DNA of 64,000 nt from Shewanella piezotolerans WP3 (GTDB lineage Bacteria > Pseudomonadota > Gammaproteobacteria > Enterobacterales > Shewanellaceae). Of this stretch, positions 26,945-35,632 are shown piece after piece; the first letter of the stretch is position 1; every line of letters begins with the position of its first letter. The stretch spans positions 4,586,501 through 4,650,500 of the forward strand of contig NC_011566.1 in assembly GCF_000014885.1 (NCBI RefSeq), written 5' to 3'. The notes under the pieces are model-generated. The model was not told where the DNA came from. It saw only the letters and a program-made list of their open reading frames with translations, and made no database searches. Both the position numbers and the translations under genes were made by a program.

Positions 26945-27589
26945 ATGAGTCAGTTATTTAGTGACAGCGATAGCCAAGTATTGGCTGATATCATTCGCCT
27001 TAGGCGAGATGTACGCGGTAATCGTTTTAATGATAATCCGGTTTCTCAAGCAACGATTGATTCACTGCTAAATGCAGCGATGCAGGCGCCCTCGGTGGGA
27101 TATTCACAACCTTGGCAATTTGTGGTTATCCGAGACTTAGCGACCAAAAAGGCAGTACAACAAACTTTCGTAGAAGAAAATGCTGCTGGCAGCCTACAGT
27201 TTAGTGGTGAAAAGCGGGCTCAATATGACGCCTTGAAACTTGAGGGGATTATTGAGGCGCCTGTTAATCTAGCGGTATTTTATCAGCCCAGTACAGAGGC
27301 TGTGTTAGGCCAAACCAGCATGCCCGAAATGGGCAAGTTCAGCGTGGTTTGTGCCATACAAAACCTGTGGTTAATGGCCCGCTCACTTAATATTGGTGTA
27401 GGTTGGGTCAGTATTTTAGATCCTATTAAGGTTAAAAAAATTCTCAATGCCCCTAGCTCATCAGAACTGATAGGCTATTTATGCATTGGCTACGTTGATG
27501 AATTCCTGGCAGAGCCTGAACTTAAACAAACAGGCTGGCAACAAACTAAATCTGCTGCACAAACCGTTTTTAAAGAGCAGTTTGACTAA
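26945..27589 (+). CDS. bluB: 5,6-dimethylbenzimidazole synthase (BluB family nitroreductase fold)
   Basis: BluB breaks down FMNH2 to make the lower ligand of vitamin B12. The 214-residue protein starts at ATG 26945 (MSQLFSDSDSQ), and shows LRRDVRGNRF, APSVGYSQPWQFVV and SVVCAIQNLWLMARSLNIGVGWVSI, all typical of BluB. The frame extends upstream through the dcuB terminator, which rules out the longer form. No other cobalamin gene is adjacent and I see no B12 riboswitch. Confidence 0.9.
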   Translation: MSQLFSDSDSQVLADIIRLRRDVRGNRFNDNPVSQATIDSLLNAAMQAPSVGYSQPWQFVVIRDLATKKAVQQTFVEENAAGSLQFSGEKRAQYDALKLEGIIEAPVNLAVFYQPSTEAVLGQTSMPEMGKFSVVCAIQNLWLMARSLNIGVGWVSILDPIKVKKILNAPSSSELIGYLCIGYVDEFLAEPELKQTGWQQTKSAAQTVFKEQFD

Positions 27590-27640
27590 TGGTTGTTAAA
27601 CTTGCCAGCTTAAAAAGCAAACCGCAAAAGTTAAGCAGTC

Positions 27641-27994
27641 CTAGTTCTGCTTTCTTCGTTGCTTCATCTGCTCACGCATCTCAGCCACCATTGCTTGATA
27701 CTGTTCAAATTGCGGCTCATCTAAGATCTGTCGCATTTTATTGTCTCTAGTCTCAGCCGCTGAACGCATTTTTTTGCCCTTTTCGCGCCGACTCTCATCA
27801 CTATCACGCAGTAATTCCATCTCATCATGAAATAGTCCCATCACAGCTTCTGTTTCTGTTTGTTGCTCTAGGGTCAAATTAAGCTCTTTAGTTAACTTAG
27901 CCAGCATTTGCCCAGGCTCTGGCTTATCGACAGCCAAAACACTCACACTAAAAAAGCCTACTAGCAGCGTTATCACAATTAAAAGACGTTGCAT
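27641..27994 (-). CDS. Small periplasmic protein, Spy/CpxP-like in character
   Basis: 117 residues with a clear signal peptide (QRLLIVITLLVGFFSVSVLAV). The mature part is highly charged and helical, with an LTLEQQTETEAVM segment and REQMKQRRKQN at the end. This is like the LTxEQ repeats of Spy/CpxP-type periplasmic chaperones, although I see only one such motif, so the assignment is tentative. It is convergent with bluB. Confidence 0.7.
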   Translation of the reverse strand: MQRLLIVITLLVGFFSVSVLAVDKPEPGQMLAKLTKELNLTLEQQTETEAVMGLFHDEMELLRDSDESRREKGKKMRSAAETRDNKMRQILDEPQFEQYQAMVAEMREQMKQRRKQN

Positions 27995-28217
27995 TTGCTT
28001 TACTCCTTTTGTTTGAAGTAATCAGTATAGCCAATGGTTTGTAATGGATATGATGCATAGAGTAAATCACTGTAAAAAAGCAATTTAATACCTAATTTGA
28101 GCATTGAATTCACTAATAATATTTAAATACCAAAAAAATATAACCCTTTTTCAGATTGTTGCCGTTTATAGCTCATAACAACTCAATTATTTCTTGGTAT
28201 CTTTTTTTGGAGTCATT

Positions 28218-28928
28218 ATGAATAAATCATCAATTTTAACTGCTATATCTACTGTTATTTTATCTGTCAGCCTCGCGGCACCGACCTTCGCGGCAGAGGT
28301 AAACTTTGCGCATTTAGAAACCATTGGTAACAGCAATATTGTGACACAAGCCGATATGGCAGACGTTAACGTGGAAGTGATTATCAAAGCAGAAACGGCA
28401 AAGGCTGCCAAGAATCAGTCCGATATAGCCATAGCAAAATTCATTGAGCGCTTACAAAAAGCAGGCGTTAGCCGCGAACTTATTCAAAGTGCCAATATTA
28501 ACCTTCAACCGCAATATCATTACGAAAAGGGTCAGCCTAATAAGCTAATAGGCTATAGCGCAAATCGCCGTGTAACCGTTACAGTGAATAATCTTAGCGA
28601 GCTTAACGGTATTTTAGATAACGCCCTCGAACAAGGCATTAATCGCATCAATCATATTACGCTCAAATCAAGCAAAGAGGCACAATACATAAAACAAGCT
28701 AGGTTGGCAGCGATTAAAGATGCCCAACAAAAAGCCGCAGAACTAGCCGAAGGTTTTGGTGAAGAGCTCGATGGAGTTTGGCAAATTCGTTACTTTGACC
28801 AACGCCCAGTGCAACCGATAATGATGAGAATGAACGCCGAGAGTGACAGCTACAATGTGGCAAAAAGCTATCAGCAGGGGCAAGTGACTATTCAAGATAG
28901 AGTCGAGGTCACTTACCGACTGAAATAG
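28218..28928 (+). CDS. SIMPL domain (DUF541) periplasmic protein
   Basis: 236 residues from ATG 28218, with TTGGAGT upstream. Signal peptide ends near PTFAAEV. The mature protein matches SIMPL/DUF541: ANINLQPQYHYEKG, IGYSANRRVTVTVNNLSELNGILDNAL, and the closing beta strand RVEVTYRLK. E. coli YggE is a relative linked to oxidative stress, with unclear chemistry. Single gene, convergent with the porin. Confidence 0.88.
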   Translation: MNKSSILTAISTVILSVSLAAPTFAAEVNFAHLETIGNSNIVTQADMADVNVEVIIKAETAKAAKNQSDIAIAKFIERLQKAGVSRELIQSANINLQPQYHYEKGQPNKLIGYSANRRVTVTVNNLSELNGILDNALEQGINRINHITLKSSKEAQYIKQARLAAIKDAQQKAAELAEGFGEELDGVWQIRYFDQRPVQPIMMRMNAESDSYNVAKSYQQGQVTIQDRVEVTYRLK

Positions 28929-28995
28929 CCTAATTAAAGGGCTTATCAAAACACTTAAGATTGATAAGCCTTAACGCTTCTACTCGCGATAGTCT

Positions 28996-30162
28996 TTACA
29001 AAACATATCGAATACCGATGGCTATGCCATCATCTTCTGAAACGGACTGCTTAGCTTCATTTTCTGGATTATCACTACTGAAATCACTAAAGTCGACGCG
29101 ACCTTCTAAGTACAATACCAAGCTATTGTCCCAAACATAATGCAGCCCAGCAACGGCGAATTGTCGCTTAAATACATCTCCAGGATGTGCTGCTTCATAA
29201 GCATCTCCAGCCTCTAATACATTGTATGAGGCCATTAACTTAAAGTTATTGTCTAATAAGTAAGAAGCTAAGGTCTCTAGACCAACCGACTCTTGCAAGA
29301 ATCGGCCTAAGTTATCGGTGTCGTGGAACTCATTTTGGTTGAGATTCATCGCCGCATAAAATCCATGCTCATCCCAACTGCCCCAGGTCAGTCCAAAACC
29401 ATAAATATAGTCAGTCTCAGAAATCACTCGACCGCTTGCGGTAGTTCCCTCAGGTTCACCAATATTGCCACCTGCGGTAATCACTAACATATCTGTTGCT
29501 TGGTAGGTTAAACCAATACCATAAGTATTATCGTATTCTGTTGAGACCAGTCGATTAGGATTGCCACTGCCATCATCTTCAATATCAGTCATGCTGCTCT
29601 TGAGCTGCATCTGCAGAGCAATGCTCAAGTCGCCCCAACCATTGCGATACTGGATAATTTTATCACCACGGCCCACACCATTGATCGCCCCATCAGACTT
29701 ATTGTAAGTATAAGTCCCTGATGCATTACCGTCCCAAACAAAACCATAGTTGGTGTTATAAACCACGTCATACCATGCGCCCCACTGCTTACCAATAGAG
29801 ACTGAACCATAATCAGCATGACTAAGACCAACATAACCTAAACGGTTATTTAAAAAATCACCACTTTGAGTCTCGAAATTACTCTCACTACTATAGGATA
29901 TCGTTGCATTACCAAAGGGATTTACGCCCCATTCTAGCTTAACGTAACTTCTCCAGTCACTGGACATCTCTCGAGTAAAGCCGAAATTGATTCTAGAGCT
30001 GCCGTTTACGACTTCAGTAACACCTTGAGTATCTATAATACGAGCATCAACAAAACCACCAACTTCAAATGCATTCTTATCATCTTTAAATACTTCAATC
30101 GCCGAACTTGTCGGCACGAAAACCAACGTGGCGAGGGGCAAAATTGCTAGCGCTTTTTTCAT
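28996..30162 (-). CDS. Outer-membrane general porin
   Basis: 388 residues with a signal peptide cut after SSAIEV. The mature chain alternates aromatic and polar residues as in 16-strand trimeric porins; it has the loop-3-like acidic stretch, the GFTREMSSDWRSYVKLEWGVNPFG strand pair and a C-terminal strand GIAIGIRYVL close to the aromatic-ending BAM signal. Substrate unknown. It is transcribed alone. The 270 bases upstream are AT-rich and hold the promoter. Confidence 0.88.
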   Translation of the reverse strand: MKKALAILPLATLVFVPTSSAIEVFKDDKNAFEVGGFVDARIIDTQGVTEVVNGSSRINFGFTREMSSDWRSYVKLEWGVNPFGNATISYSSESNFETQSGDFLNNRLGYVGLSHADYGSVSIGKQWGAWYDVVYNTNYGFVWDGNASGTYTYNKSDGAINGVGRGDKIIQYRNGWGDLSIALQMQLKSSMTDIEDDGSGNPNRLVSTEYDNTYGIGLTYQATDMLVITAGGNIGEPEGTTASGRVISETDYIYGFGLTWGSWDEHGFYAAMNLNQNEFHDTDNLGRFLQESVGLETLASYLLDNNFKLMASYNVLEAGDAYEAAHPGDVFKRQFAVAGLHYVWDNSLVLYLEGRVDFSDFSSDNPENEAKQSVSEDDGIAIGIRYVL

Positions 30163-30428
30163 AATATCTCCAACCTTGGTTATTTATCCATTTGCTGCTT
30201 TAGCGTCACGCATTCGCTGGCCTTGATTTTTATATGCATAATTGATTTTCAAAAACAGCAATCGCTACCCAAAAAACATAGCAAATAAATATGTTAATAC
30301 AAGTTGATAACATCAGAAGTGTCGCTATAAGCTAGCGGTGGGGGTCTAATTAGTTTGGTCGATTTGCTTAATATAATGAAACTTTGATGACAGGCAAGCT
30401 GGTGTACGCAGATTGAATATAAAATTAA
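30163..30428. other. Upstream region of the porin gene
   Basis: About 265 bases without a gene, between the porin start and the DGC terminator. It is AT-rich and presumably carries the minus-strand porin promoter; I could not single out a regulator site. Confidence 0.4.
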
Positions 30429-30452
30429 GCAGCCCAAGAGGACTTGGGCTGC
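30429..30452 (-). terminator. Terminator of the GGDEF gene at 30487
   Basis: GCAGCCCAAG / CTTGGGCTGC, perfect 10-bp stem with AGGA loop. On the minus strand it is followed by TTAATTTTAT. It lies 35 bases after the stop. Confidence 0.8.
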
Positions 30453-30486
30453 AGTGTAATCTTTATGACTTACAGGCCTTTAAGCT

Positions 30487-32358
30487 TTAGGCACGCTGCC
30501 AAGCGAGATAGACTTTATTCTTACCCGAGAACTTAGCCTTATAGAGCGCTTGATCTGCTTCTATGACTAGCTCACTCAGCGTAGTCGCTTGTTCGTGTAG
30601 AACCGCAATACCTAAGCTAATCGTTAACTCCAGTTTGATTCCATCAAACTGAAAAGGCTGTGATGCCACCGCCTTGCGGATCCGCTCAGAAATAGCTGCA
30701 GCTTCTTCGCCACTGGTATCAGGTAAAATAATAAGAAACTCTTCGCCACCAATTCGACCTAACAGGTCTTGCTCCTTGAGCCAACGCTGAATACGCTTGG
30801 TTGTCGCTTGAATAGTGAGATCACCAATATGATGGCCATAATGATCGTTAATGCTTTTAAAGTTATCAATATCGAAAATGATGACTGAAACTAACTGCTG
30901 CTTCTTGATCGCTTTTTCTAAGATTCTATCGCCTGCCACAAAAGTATACCCCCGGTTAGCAATACCGGTGAGGTAATCAGTTTGAGCACGCCCCTTAAAC
31001 ACTTTTCGAGAATGTAACAGGAAGATAATTGCCGCTAATAGCACTACAGCCACTAAAAAATAGATACTGAGCTTAAGTTCACTGATGCGCTCTTTATCTG
31101 TGGCGGCTTTCAGGCTCAGCTCCTTGAGCTCGAGCTTATTGGCCAATAACACGTTTTCAAACTCAACCAATTTTGCATTGTGCTCCAAAGCTGCATCTAT
31201 AACTTTGTTATTAATAATAGTTTTATTATTTTCACGTTCTTCATCTATTATTTTTAACAATGTATTGACGGCATCTAAGTAGTCACCATCGTCAAATGCC
31301 AAAATCGCATCAGCAGTAAGAGTCATGCTGCTCATATTGGCAGGAAAGCGCTTATCTAGCTTAAAAACTGCCGCCATCCTAGCCGCCTTTTCAGCCTCAC
31401 CAGTTCGCATATAAGCCAGCGCCAAAAACAGATGGCTACTGGTGACAAAATAACGTTCTTGAGTGGTATCTTTAAAGGCTACTGCTTGTTCTAGGTGAGA
31501 GACAGCAAGCGGGTAATCAAAAGTGCCTAATGCCACACGGCCAGCATTGAGATAGGCGAAAAAATAAAAATCTTTAAACTCTGGCGATTGCTCGGCTAAG
31601 GTAAACTGTGCAGCGATATTAGTCTTAGCCTTATCCCAGTCGCCCGACTTAATCGCCGAACTGATCATGTTGTGCTGCATGTTGAACATATCTTCTCTAT
31701 CGTCTACGGTTTTCCATGTTTCGTAGGCCTTATTAAAGCTCTCATAAGCCCGTTGATGTAAACCAGCAGTGCGATATAAACTGCCCGTGGCGTTATAAAT
31801 AACGGCTTTCCTATGGACATCAAGCTGTTCACCTTTATCAACAATTGCCATCGCTTCATCGAGCAGCGCAATCCCTTTATTCACAGTTGTAGCCGTGTAA
31901 TAACAATAAGCATTTTGAGTTAAAGTTTTAGCAAGTAACTTCTGATTGTCATGTTGCCGTGCGTATTTCAGCGCTTTGCGACGATCAACACAGTAAGCAG
32001 CAGGATCATTAGTCTGCAGGTACACCGCAAAAGAACGCTCAAGATAACTGTCAATCAAGATGTCTGTAATGGCCAAAGACACAACTTGCTCAATCCCTCT
32101 ATCATAGCTCTCAATAGCCAGTGCTAACTGACGACTCTTCTCGTAAGCTTGGCCATACAAGAAGTAGTAACGCGCCCGCTCTTCTGCTGTTAACGCTTCG
32201 GCGGCGATATTCGCATCATTAAGTATGGTCAGTGCCGTTTCCGGAACTTTATCTTTAAACTTGGCTTCTAACTGGAGCAGCATAGTGTTCGCTTTTGCGA
32301 CAGAAAAAAGCGCCATAAAAAGAGAGAATGAGACAGCGACTATTATTTTTTTTAACAT
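30487..32358 (-). CDS. TPR sensor diguanylate cyclase (GGDEF)
   Basis: 623 residues. A signal peptide or anchor ends near ANTMLL. Residues 25 to about 440 are helical repeats of TPR type, predicted periplasmic. One membrane helix (LSIYFLVAVVLLAAIIFLL) leads to a cytosolic GGDEF domain with YLTGIANRGY, FDIDNFKSINDHYGH and an active GGEEF. The inhibitory I-site, expected as RxxD five residues before GGEEF, reads KEQD, so product inhibition may be lost. It probably makes cyclic di-GMP in response to an envelope signal. Confidence 0.92.
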   Translation of the reverse strand: MLKKIIVAVSFSLFMALFSVAKANTMLLQLEAKFKDKVPETALTILNDANIAAEALTAEERARYYFLYGQAYEKSRQLALAIESYDRGIEQVVSLAITDILIDSYLERSFAVYLQTNDPAAYCVDRRKALKYARQHDNQKLLAKTLTQNAYCYYTATTVNKGIALLDEAMAIVDKGEQLDVHRKAVIYNATGSLYRTAGLHQRAYESFNKAYETWKTVDDREDMFNMQHNMISSAIKSGDWDKAKTNIAAQFTLAEQSPEFKDFYFFAYLNAGRVALGTFDYPLAVSHLEQAVAFKDTTQERYFVTSSHLFLALAYMRTGEAEKAARMAAVFKLDKRFPANMSSMTLTADAILAFDDGDYLDAVNTLLKIIDEERENNKTIINNKVIDAALEHNAKLVEFENVLLANKLELKELSLKAATDKERISELKLSIYFLVAVVLLAAIIFLLHSRKVFKGRAQTDYLTGIANRGYTFVAGDRILEKAIKKQQLVSVIIFDIDNFKSINDHYGHHIGDLTIQATTKRIQRWLKEQDLLGRIGGEEFLIILPDTSGEEAAAISERIRKAVASQPFQFDGIKLELTISLGIAVLHEQATTLSELVIEADQALYKAKFSGKNKVYLAWQRA

Positions 32359-32582
32359 ATTACAGCTCTTCAGGCCTAACTCTTTTTGAGTACCAGTCTG
32401 CAGGGTAACACATGAAAAAAAATTGTATACTTTGTAAGGTTTAACAGCGCTTTACAATATAAATTAAGCACATATTGTAAATACCTACCGACAAACAATC
32501 ACGCCACGAAAGCGTCTGGAAAATATTACTTTGGCAGTTAACCACTCTGTATAGTGGGTATTTTTCGAGAAATATAAAACAA

Positions 32583-32612
32583 AAAAAGGTTAGCATTTCA
32601 GCTAACCTTTTA
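32583..32612 (-). terminator. metY terminator
   Basis: AAAAGGTTAGC / GCTAACCTTTT, 11-bp stem, ATTTCA loop. The minus strand ends in a T run. It lies 18 bases after the metY stop. Confidence 0.9.
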
Positions 32613-32629
32613 ATATAAATGTGAGCAAG

Positions 32630-33910
32630 CTAACAGGCTTGCTCTAAGGCCTGCGCCACATCAGCGATGATATCATCGATATGCTCAATGCCCACAGAGA
32701 TCCGCACTAAGTCCTCCGATACGCCAGCCTTTGCCAATTCAGCAGCATCTAACTGTCTATGGGTTGTTGAAGCAGGATGACAAGCAAGTGATTTAGCATC
32801 ACCGATATTGACTAGCCTCAAGATCATTTTTAGCCCATCAATAAACTGCCCACCAGCCACTTTGCCGTCAGCAGCCTTTATACCAAAACTAATAATACCT
32901 GAGGCCTTACCGCCAGTGATTTTATAGCAGTTATCCTGAAAAGGGCTGTTTGGCAGCGCAGCGTAATTAACCCAACTCACTTTAGGGTGAGCCTCTAAAT
33001 ACTGCGCTAAGGCAAGAGCGTTTTCACAATGGCGCTCCATTCTTAGCGCTAAAGTTTCTAGGCCTTGCAGTAATAAGAATGCACTTTGTGGCGAGAGAGC
33101 TGCGCCGGTATTTCTTAAGGGGACGACACGGCAACGACCTATGAAGGCTGCAGGGCCGAAAGCTTGGGTATAGACCACTCCGTGGTAGGAAGCATCAGGC
33201 TCATTAAGCAGCGCAAAGCGCTTAGGCTGCGCTGTCCAGTCAAACTTACCACTATCCACAATCGCACCACCTATGGTTGTGCCATGTCCGCCAATATACT
33301 TGGTCAATGAGTGGATAACGATATCTGCACCATGCTCAAACGGTTTACATAACACAGGAGTGGCTACGGTATTATCAACAATTAGTGGCACTCCGTGTTT
33401 ATGGACAATCTCTGCCAAGCGCTTCAGATCGACAATATTACCTGCTGGATTTCCAATAGACTCACAAAAAAGCGCCTTAGTTTTATCATCTATGAGTGCA
33501 TCGAGCTGCTCAAAATCATCAAAGGCTGCCATACGTACTGCCACCCCCTGCCTTGGCAGAGTGTGGGCAAATAAGTTATAAGTGCCGCCATAGAGTTGAC
33601 TGGTACTGACAATATTATCGCCCACTTCAGTAAGCGCTTGTATCGCGTAGGTGATTGCCGCCATTCCCGACGCTAATGCTAGTGCAGCGATGCCACCTTC
33701 TATAGCTGCAAGACGCTGCTCAAGCACATCGGTGGTGGGGTTCATGATCCTCGTATAGATATTTCCAGGAACCTTGAGATCGAATAGATCGGCACCATGC
33801 TGAGTATCATCAAAGGTATAGGAAGTGGTTTGGTAGATGGGCACAGCGGCCGCCTTGGTGGTCGCTTCCGATTCATAACCATGGTGCAGTGCTAAAGATT
33901 CAAGTTTCAT
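32630..33910 (-). CDS. metY: O-acetylhomoserine sulfhydrylase (MetY)
   Basis: PLP enzyme of 426 aa that makes homocysteine directly from O-acetyl- or O-succinylhomoserine and sulfide. It has the Cys/Met metabolism signature DIVIHSLTKYIGGHGTTIGG, with the PLP Lys in SLTKY, and the active-site YTRIMNPTTDVLEQR. Length suits MetY rather than MetB (about 386 aa). Tandem MetJ boxes precede the start, which shows methionine control. It has its own terminator. Confidence 0.94.
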   Translation of the reverse strand: MKLESLALHHGYESEATTKAAAVPIYQTTSYTFDDTQHGADLFDLKVPGNIYTRIMNPTTDVLEQRLAAIEGGIAALALASGMAAITYAIQALTEVGDNIVSTSQLYGGTYNLFAHTLPRQGVAVRMAAFDDFEQLDALIDDKTKALFCESIGNPAGNIVDLKRLAEIVHKHGVPLIVDNTVATPVLCKPFEHGADIVIHSLTKYIGGHGTTIGGAIVDSGKFDWTAQPKRFALLNEPDASYHGVVYTQAFGPAAFIGRCRVVPLRNTGAALSPQSAFLLLQGLETLALRMERHCENALALAQYLEAHPKVSWVNYAALPNSPFQDNCYKITGGKASGIISFGIKAADGKVAGGQFIDGLKMILRLVNIGDAKSLACHPASTTHRQLDAAELAKAGVSEDLVRISVGIEHIDDIIADVAQALEQAC

Positions 33911-33957
33911 ACCTGCTATATCCTATTCCTTTTGATTGAAATATGAACATAACAAAT

Positions 33958-33973
33958 AGCCATCTAGAAGTCT
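33958..33973. promoter_or_regulatory. MetJ operator of metY (two tandem met boxes)
   Basis: Two adjacent 8-mers, AGCCATCT and AGAAGTCT, match the met box AGACGTCT at 6 and 7 of 8 bases. They lie 47 bases upstream of the metY start. MetJ with S-adenosylmethionine binds such tandem boxes. Confidence 0.8.
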
Positions 33974-34070
33974 AAATGTTTTTTCCTTTACTCGTTACAC
34001 ACTCATTATTGCGCTTTTGCGCCATCGTTATTTCCTAAGTATCAGCCTCTAGTTTTAAAGTCACAATCGA

Positions 34071-34127
34071 AATCAAAGTCGTGCCGCTTTGGCTCTCCCA
34101 AGTCCAAGGGCAAAGCGCTTGCACCCG
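34071..34127. repeat. Dispersed repeat R2, copy 1
   Basis: This segment, read on the minus strand, is clearly related to 47448-47515: both carry GCAAGCGCTTT, CCCTTGG and GCACGACTTT/CCACGACTTT in the same order. Not coding. Confidence 0.6.
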
Positions 34128-34194
34128 ATCTTGATTTTATAAGAGTCAATCTCTTAGCGCCCCAACCGATGCTACCTCACTCGATGAGGAGTTA

Positions 34195-34458
34195 TACCAA
34201 TTGCATTAAAAGTTTGACCATTCAGCGGGAATTCAAAACGCTGTAGGCAAGTAGTGGAATTTGAGCTAATAGTTATTCTATATCCAAATCCCATAGCGAA
34301 GCATACAGCGTTTTGAAACCCGCACTACGTGAGCCCCTCAGTCTTTCCACTTCTGCTTTGCATTGGCTTAAAAGGGAATAACCATTTCTTTACCAATGCG
34401 CTTTGAATTGAAAAGGCTGAGGGGCTCTGAACTGGTCAAATACTTAATGCAATTGGTA
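34195..34458. mobile_element. MITE, type A copy 2 (264 bp)
   Basis: Same element as 7915-8179, in the same orientation and nearly identical along its full length, with intact TACCAATTGCATTAA ends. It lies between metY and the DUF3087 gene. No ORF of note. Confidence 0.85.
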
Positions 34459-34540
34459 TTAATGTTAGTTCAAATTTGTCGTTGAACAGCTTGTTCTTAG
34501 GCACAAATATAAATATCGAAATTTTCGCTTTTATAACTCA

Positions 34541-34650
34541 GTGTCGATGCGGTTGTGACCGCCCATGACACGGATGTCATGATTGAGCTTCCAAGGATGG
34601 ACTTGCAGCGAGTTACGGCAGTATCTGCATATATGCCGACCGCAGGTCAT
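34541..34650. repeat. Dispersed repeat R1, copy 1
   Basis: Reads in reverse complement to 47167-47275. Shared blocks are ATGACCTGCGGTCGG, GCAGATAC, CAAGTCC, GGAAGCTC and the near-palindrome CATGACATCCGTGTCATG. Not coding. Confidence 0.7.
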
Positions 34651-34742
34651 GAGAACCATAGATGCTAAGAGCTTTGCCCAATTATCTATTAGCTTTTCGA
34701 GCTAGCTCTTTGCTAGCCCTCGCAATATAAACATTATCAGTA

Positions 34743-35267
34743 CTATATTTTCTCTAGCAGTTCTGGCTCAAACTGTTCGGCAGAAATAGTTAAACCAAGC
34801 GATGCGATCTTTTCATTCAACTGATTGAGATCTTTCTCGACTGTCGCGATCGTCAAGGTGTTGTCATCTAAGCTATAGACTTGCTTGAGGCTGGCAAAAT
34901 AGAAGCTCAAAATGACAAATGCATTTTCATCATTGTTTTCAGCGGCCACTTTTATTTTAGCCAGCTTACGGTAGATTTGATTGTGCAACTGCTTTAAACG
35001 CCAAACGTAATACACTTCACGCATATAAGGTTTACTCTTCTGGCTATGCAACACACCGCTACAAACAACTAAAGACAGGATCACACCTAATACGTTTAAA
35101 TGAAAATTCCCCGTTGACCCATCATCAGGTAGGGCTGATGCGCCAAATAGTTGGATCAATAACGCTCCAAACACTAGCGCCAATATTGCCAAACTAGCAA
35201 CAAACGTCGCGATAACAATATTAGTGTTCTTTCGATATGTCTGTTTATCAACGTGCATTAATTGCAT
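34743..35267 (-). CDS. DUF3087-like two-helix membrane protein
   Basis: 174 residues. Two membrane helices (about residues 19-42 and 57-74) are followed by a cytosolic helical domain of 100 residues. The opening MQLMHVDKQTYRKNTN matches what I recall of DUF3087, which starts with a DKxxYRK pattern. Function is unknown. It lies between repeats and is divergent from metT. A second ATG 3 codons in is possible. Confidence 0.8.
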   Translation of the reverse strand: MQLMHVDKQTYRKNTNIVIATFVASLAILALVFGALLIQLFGASALPDDGSTGNFHLNVLGVILSLVVCSGVLHSQKSKPYMREVYYVWRLKQLHNQIYRKLAKIKVAAENNDENAFVILSFYFASLKQVYSLDDNTLTIATVEKDLNQLNEKIASLGLTISAEQFEPELLEKI

Positions 35268-35467
35268 TAGTGGCTCTCAAGATTTAGCAGATAGAAGAGT
35301 GGCTATTCTAGCATCATAGCTACCAGTTAATATTCCAAAATCCACCTTGTCTCGGTAAAACATTTGTATTTGTCCCTCAATGTTGGCAAGTTAAGTTCTT
35401 GCTAAAATAAGTGGCAATTAATCCTACTTATGTCACAACTTTTACTAAACGTTCACTTTGGCAGTAA

Positions 35468-35499
35468 AAACATCTAGACGTCTAAATTGACAGCCGTCT
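35468..35499. promoter_or_regulatory. MetJ operator of metT (four tandem 8-mers)
   Basis: From 35468 the sequence divides into 8-mers AAACATCT, AGACGTCT, AAATTGAC, AGCCGTCT. The second is a perfect met box at 35476-35483 and the fourth matches 7 of 8. They lie 134 bases upstream of the transporter start. Confidence 0.85.
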
Positions 35500-35632
35500 C
35501 TTGATCTCATATCCTCTCAACTAATGAGATGTACCATTCTGTGAGTTTATTCATTTAAAGCACAGTTTGTTCCAGCTAGGAGGGCGATGGGAACAGTGGT
35601 TCGATGACTGATTTAAAATAAGAGAGATAACT

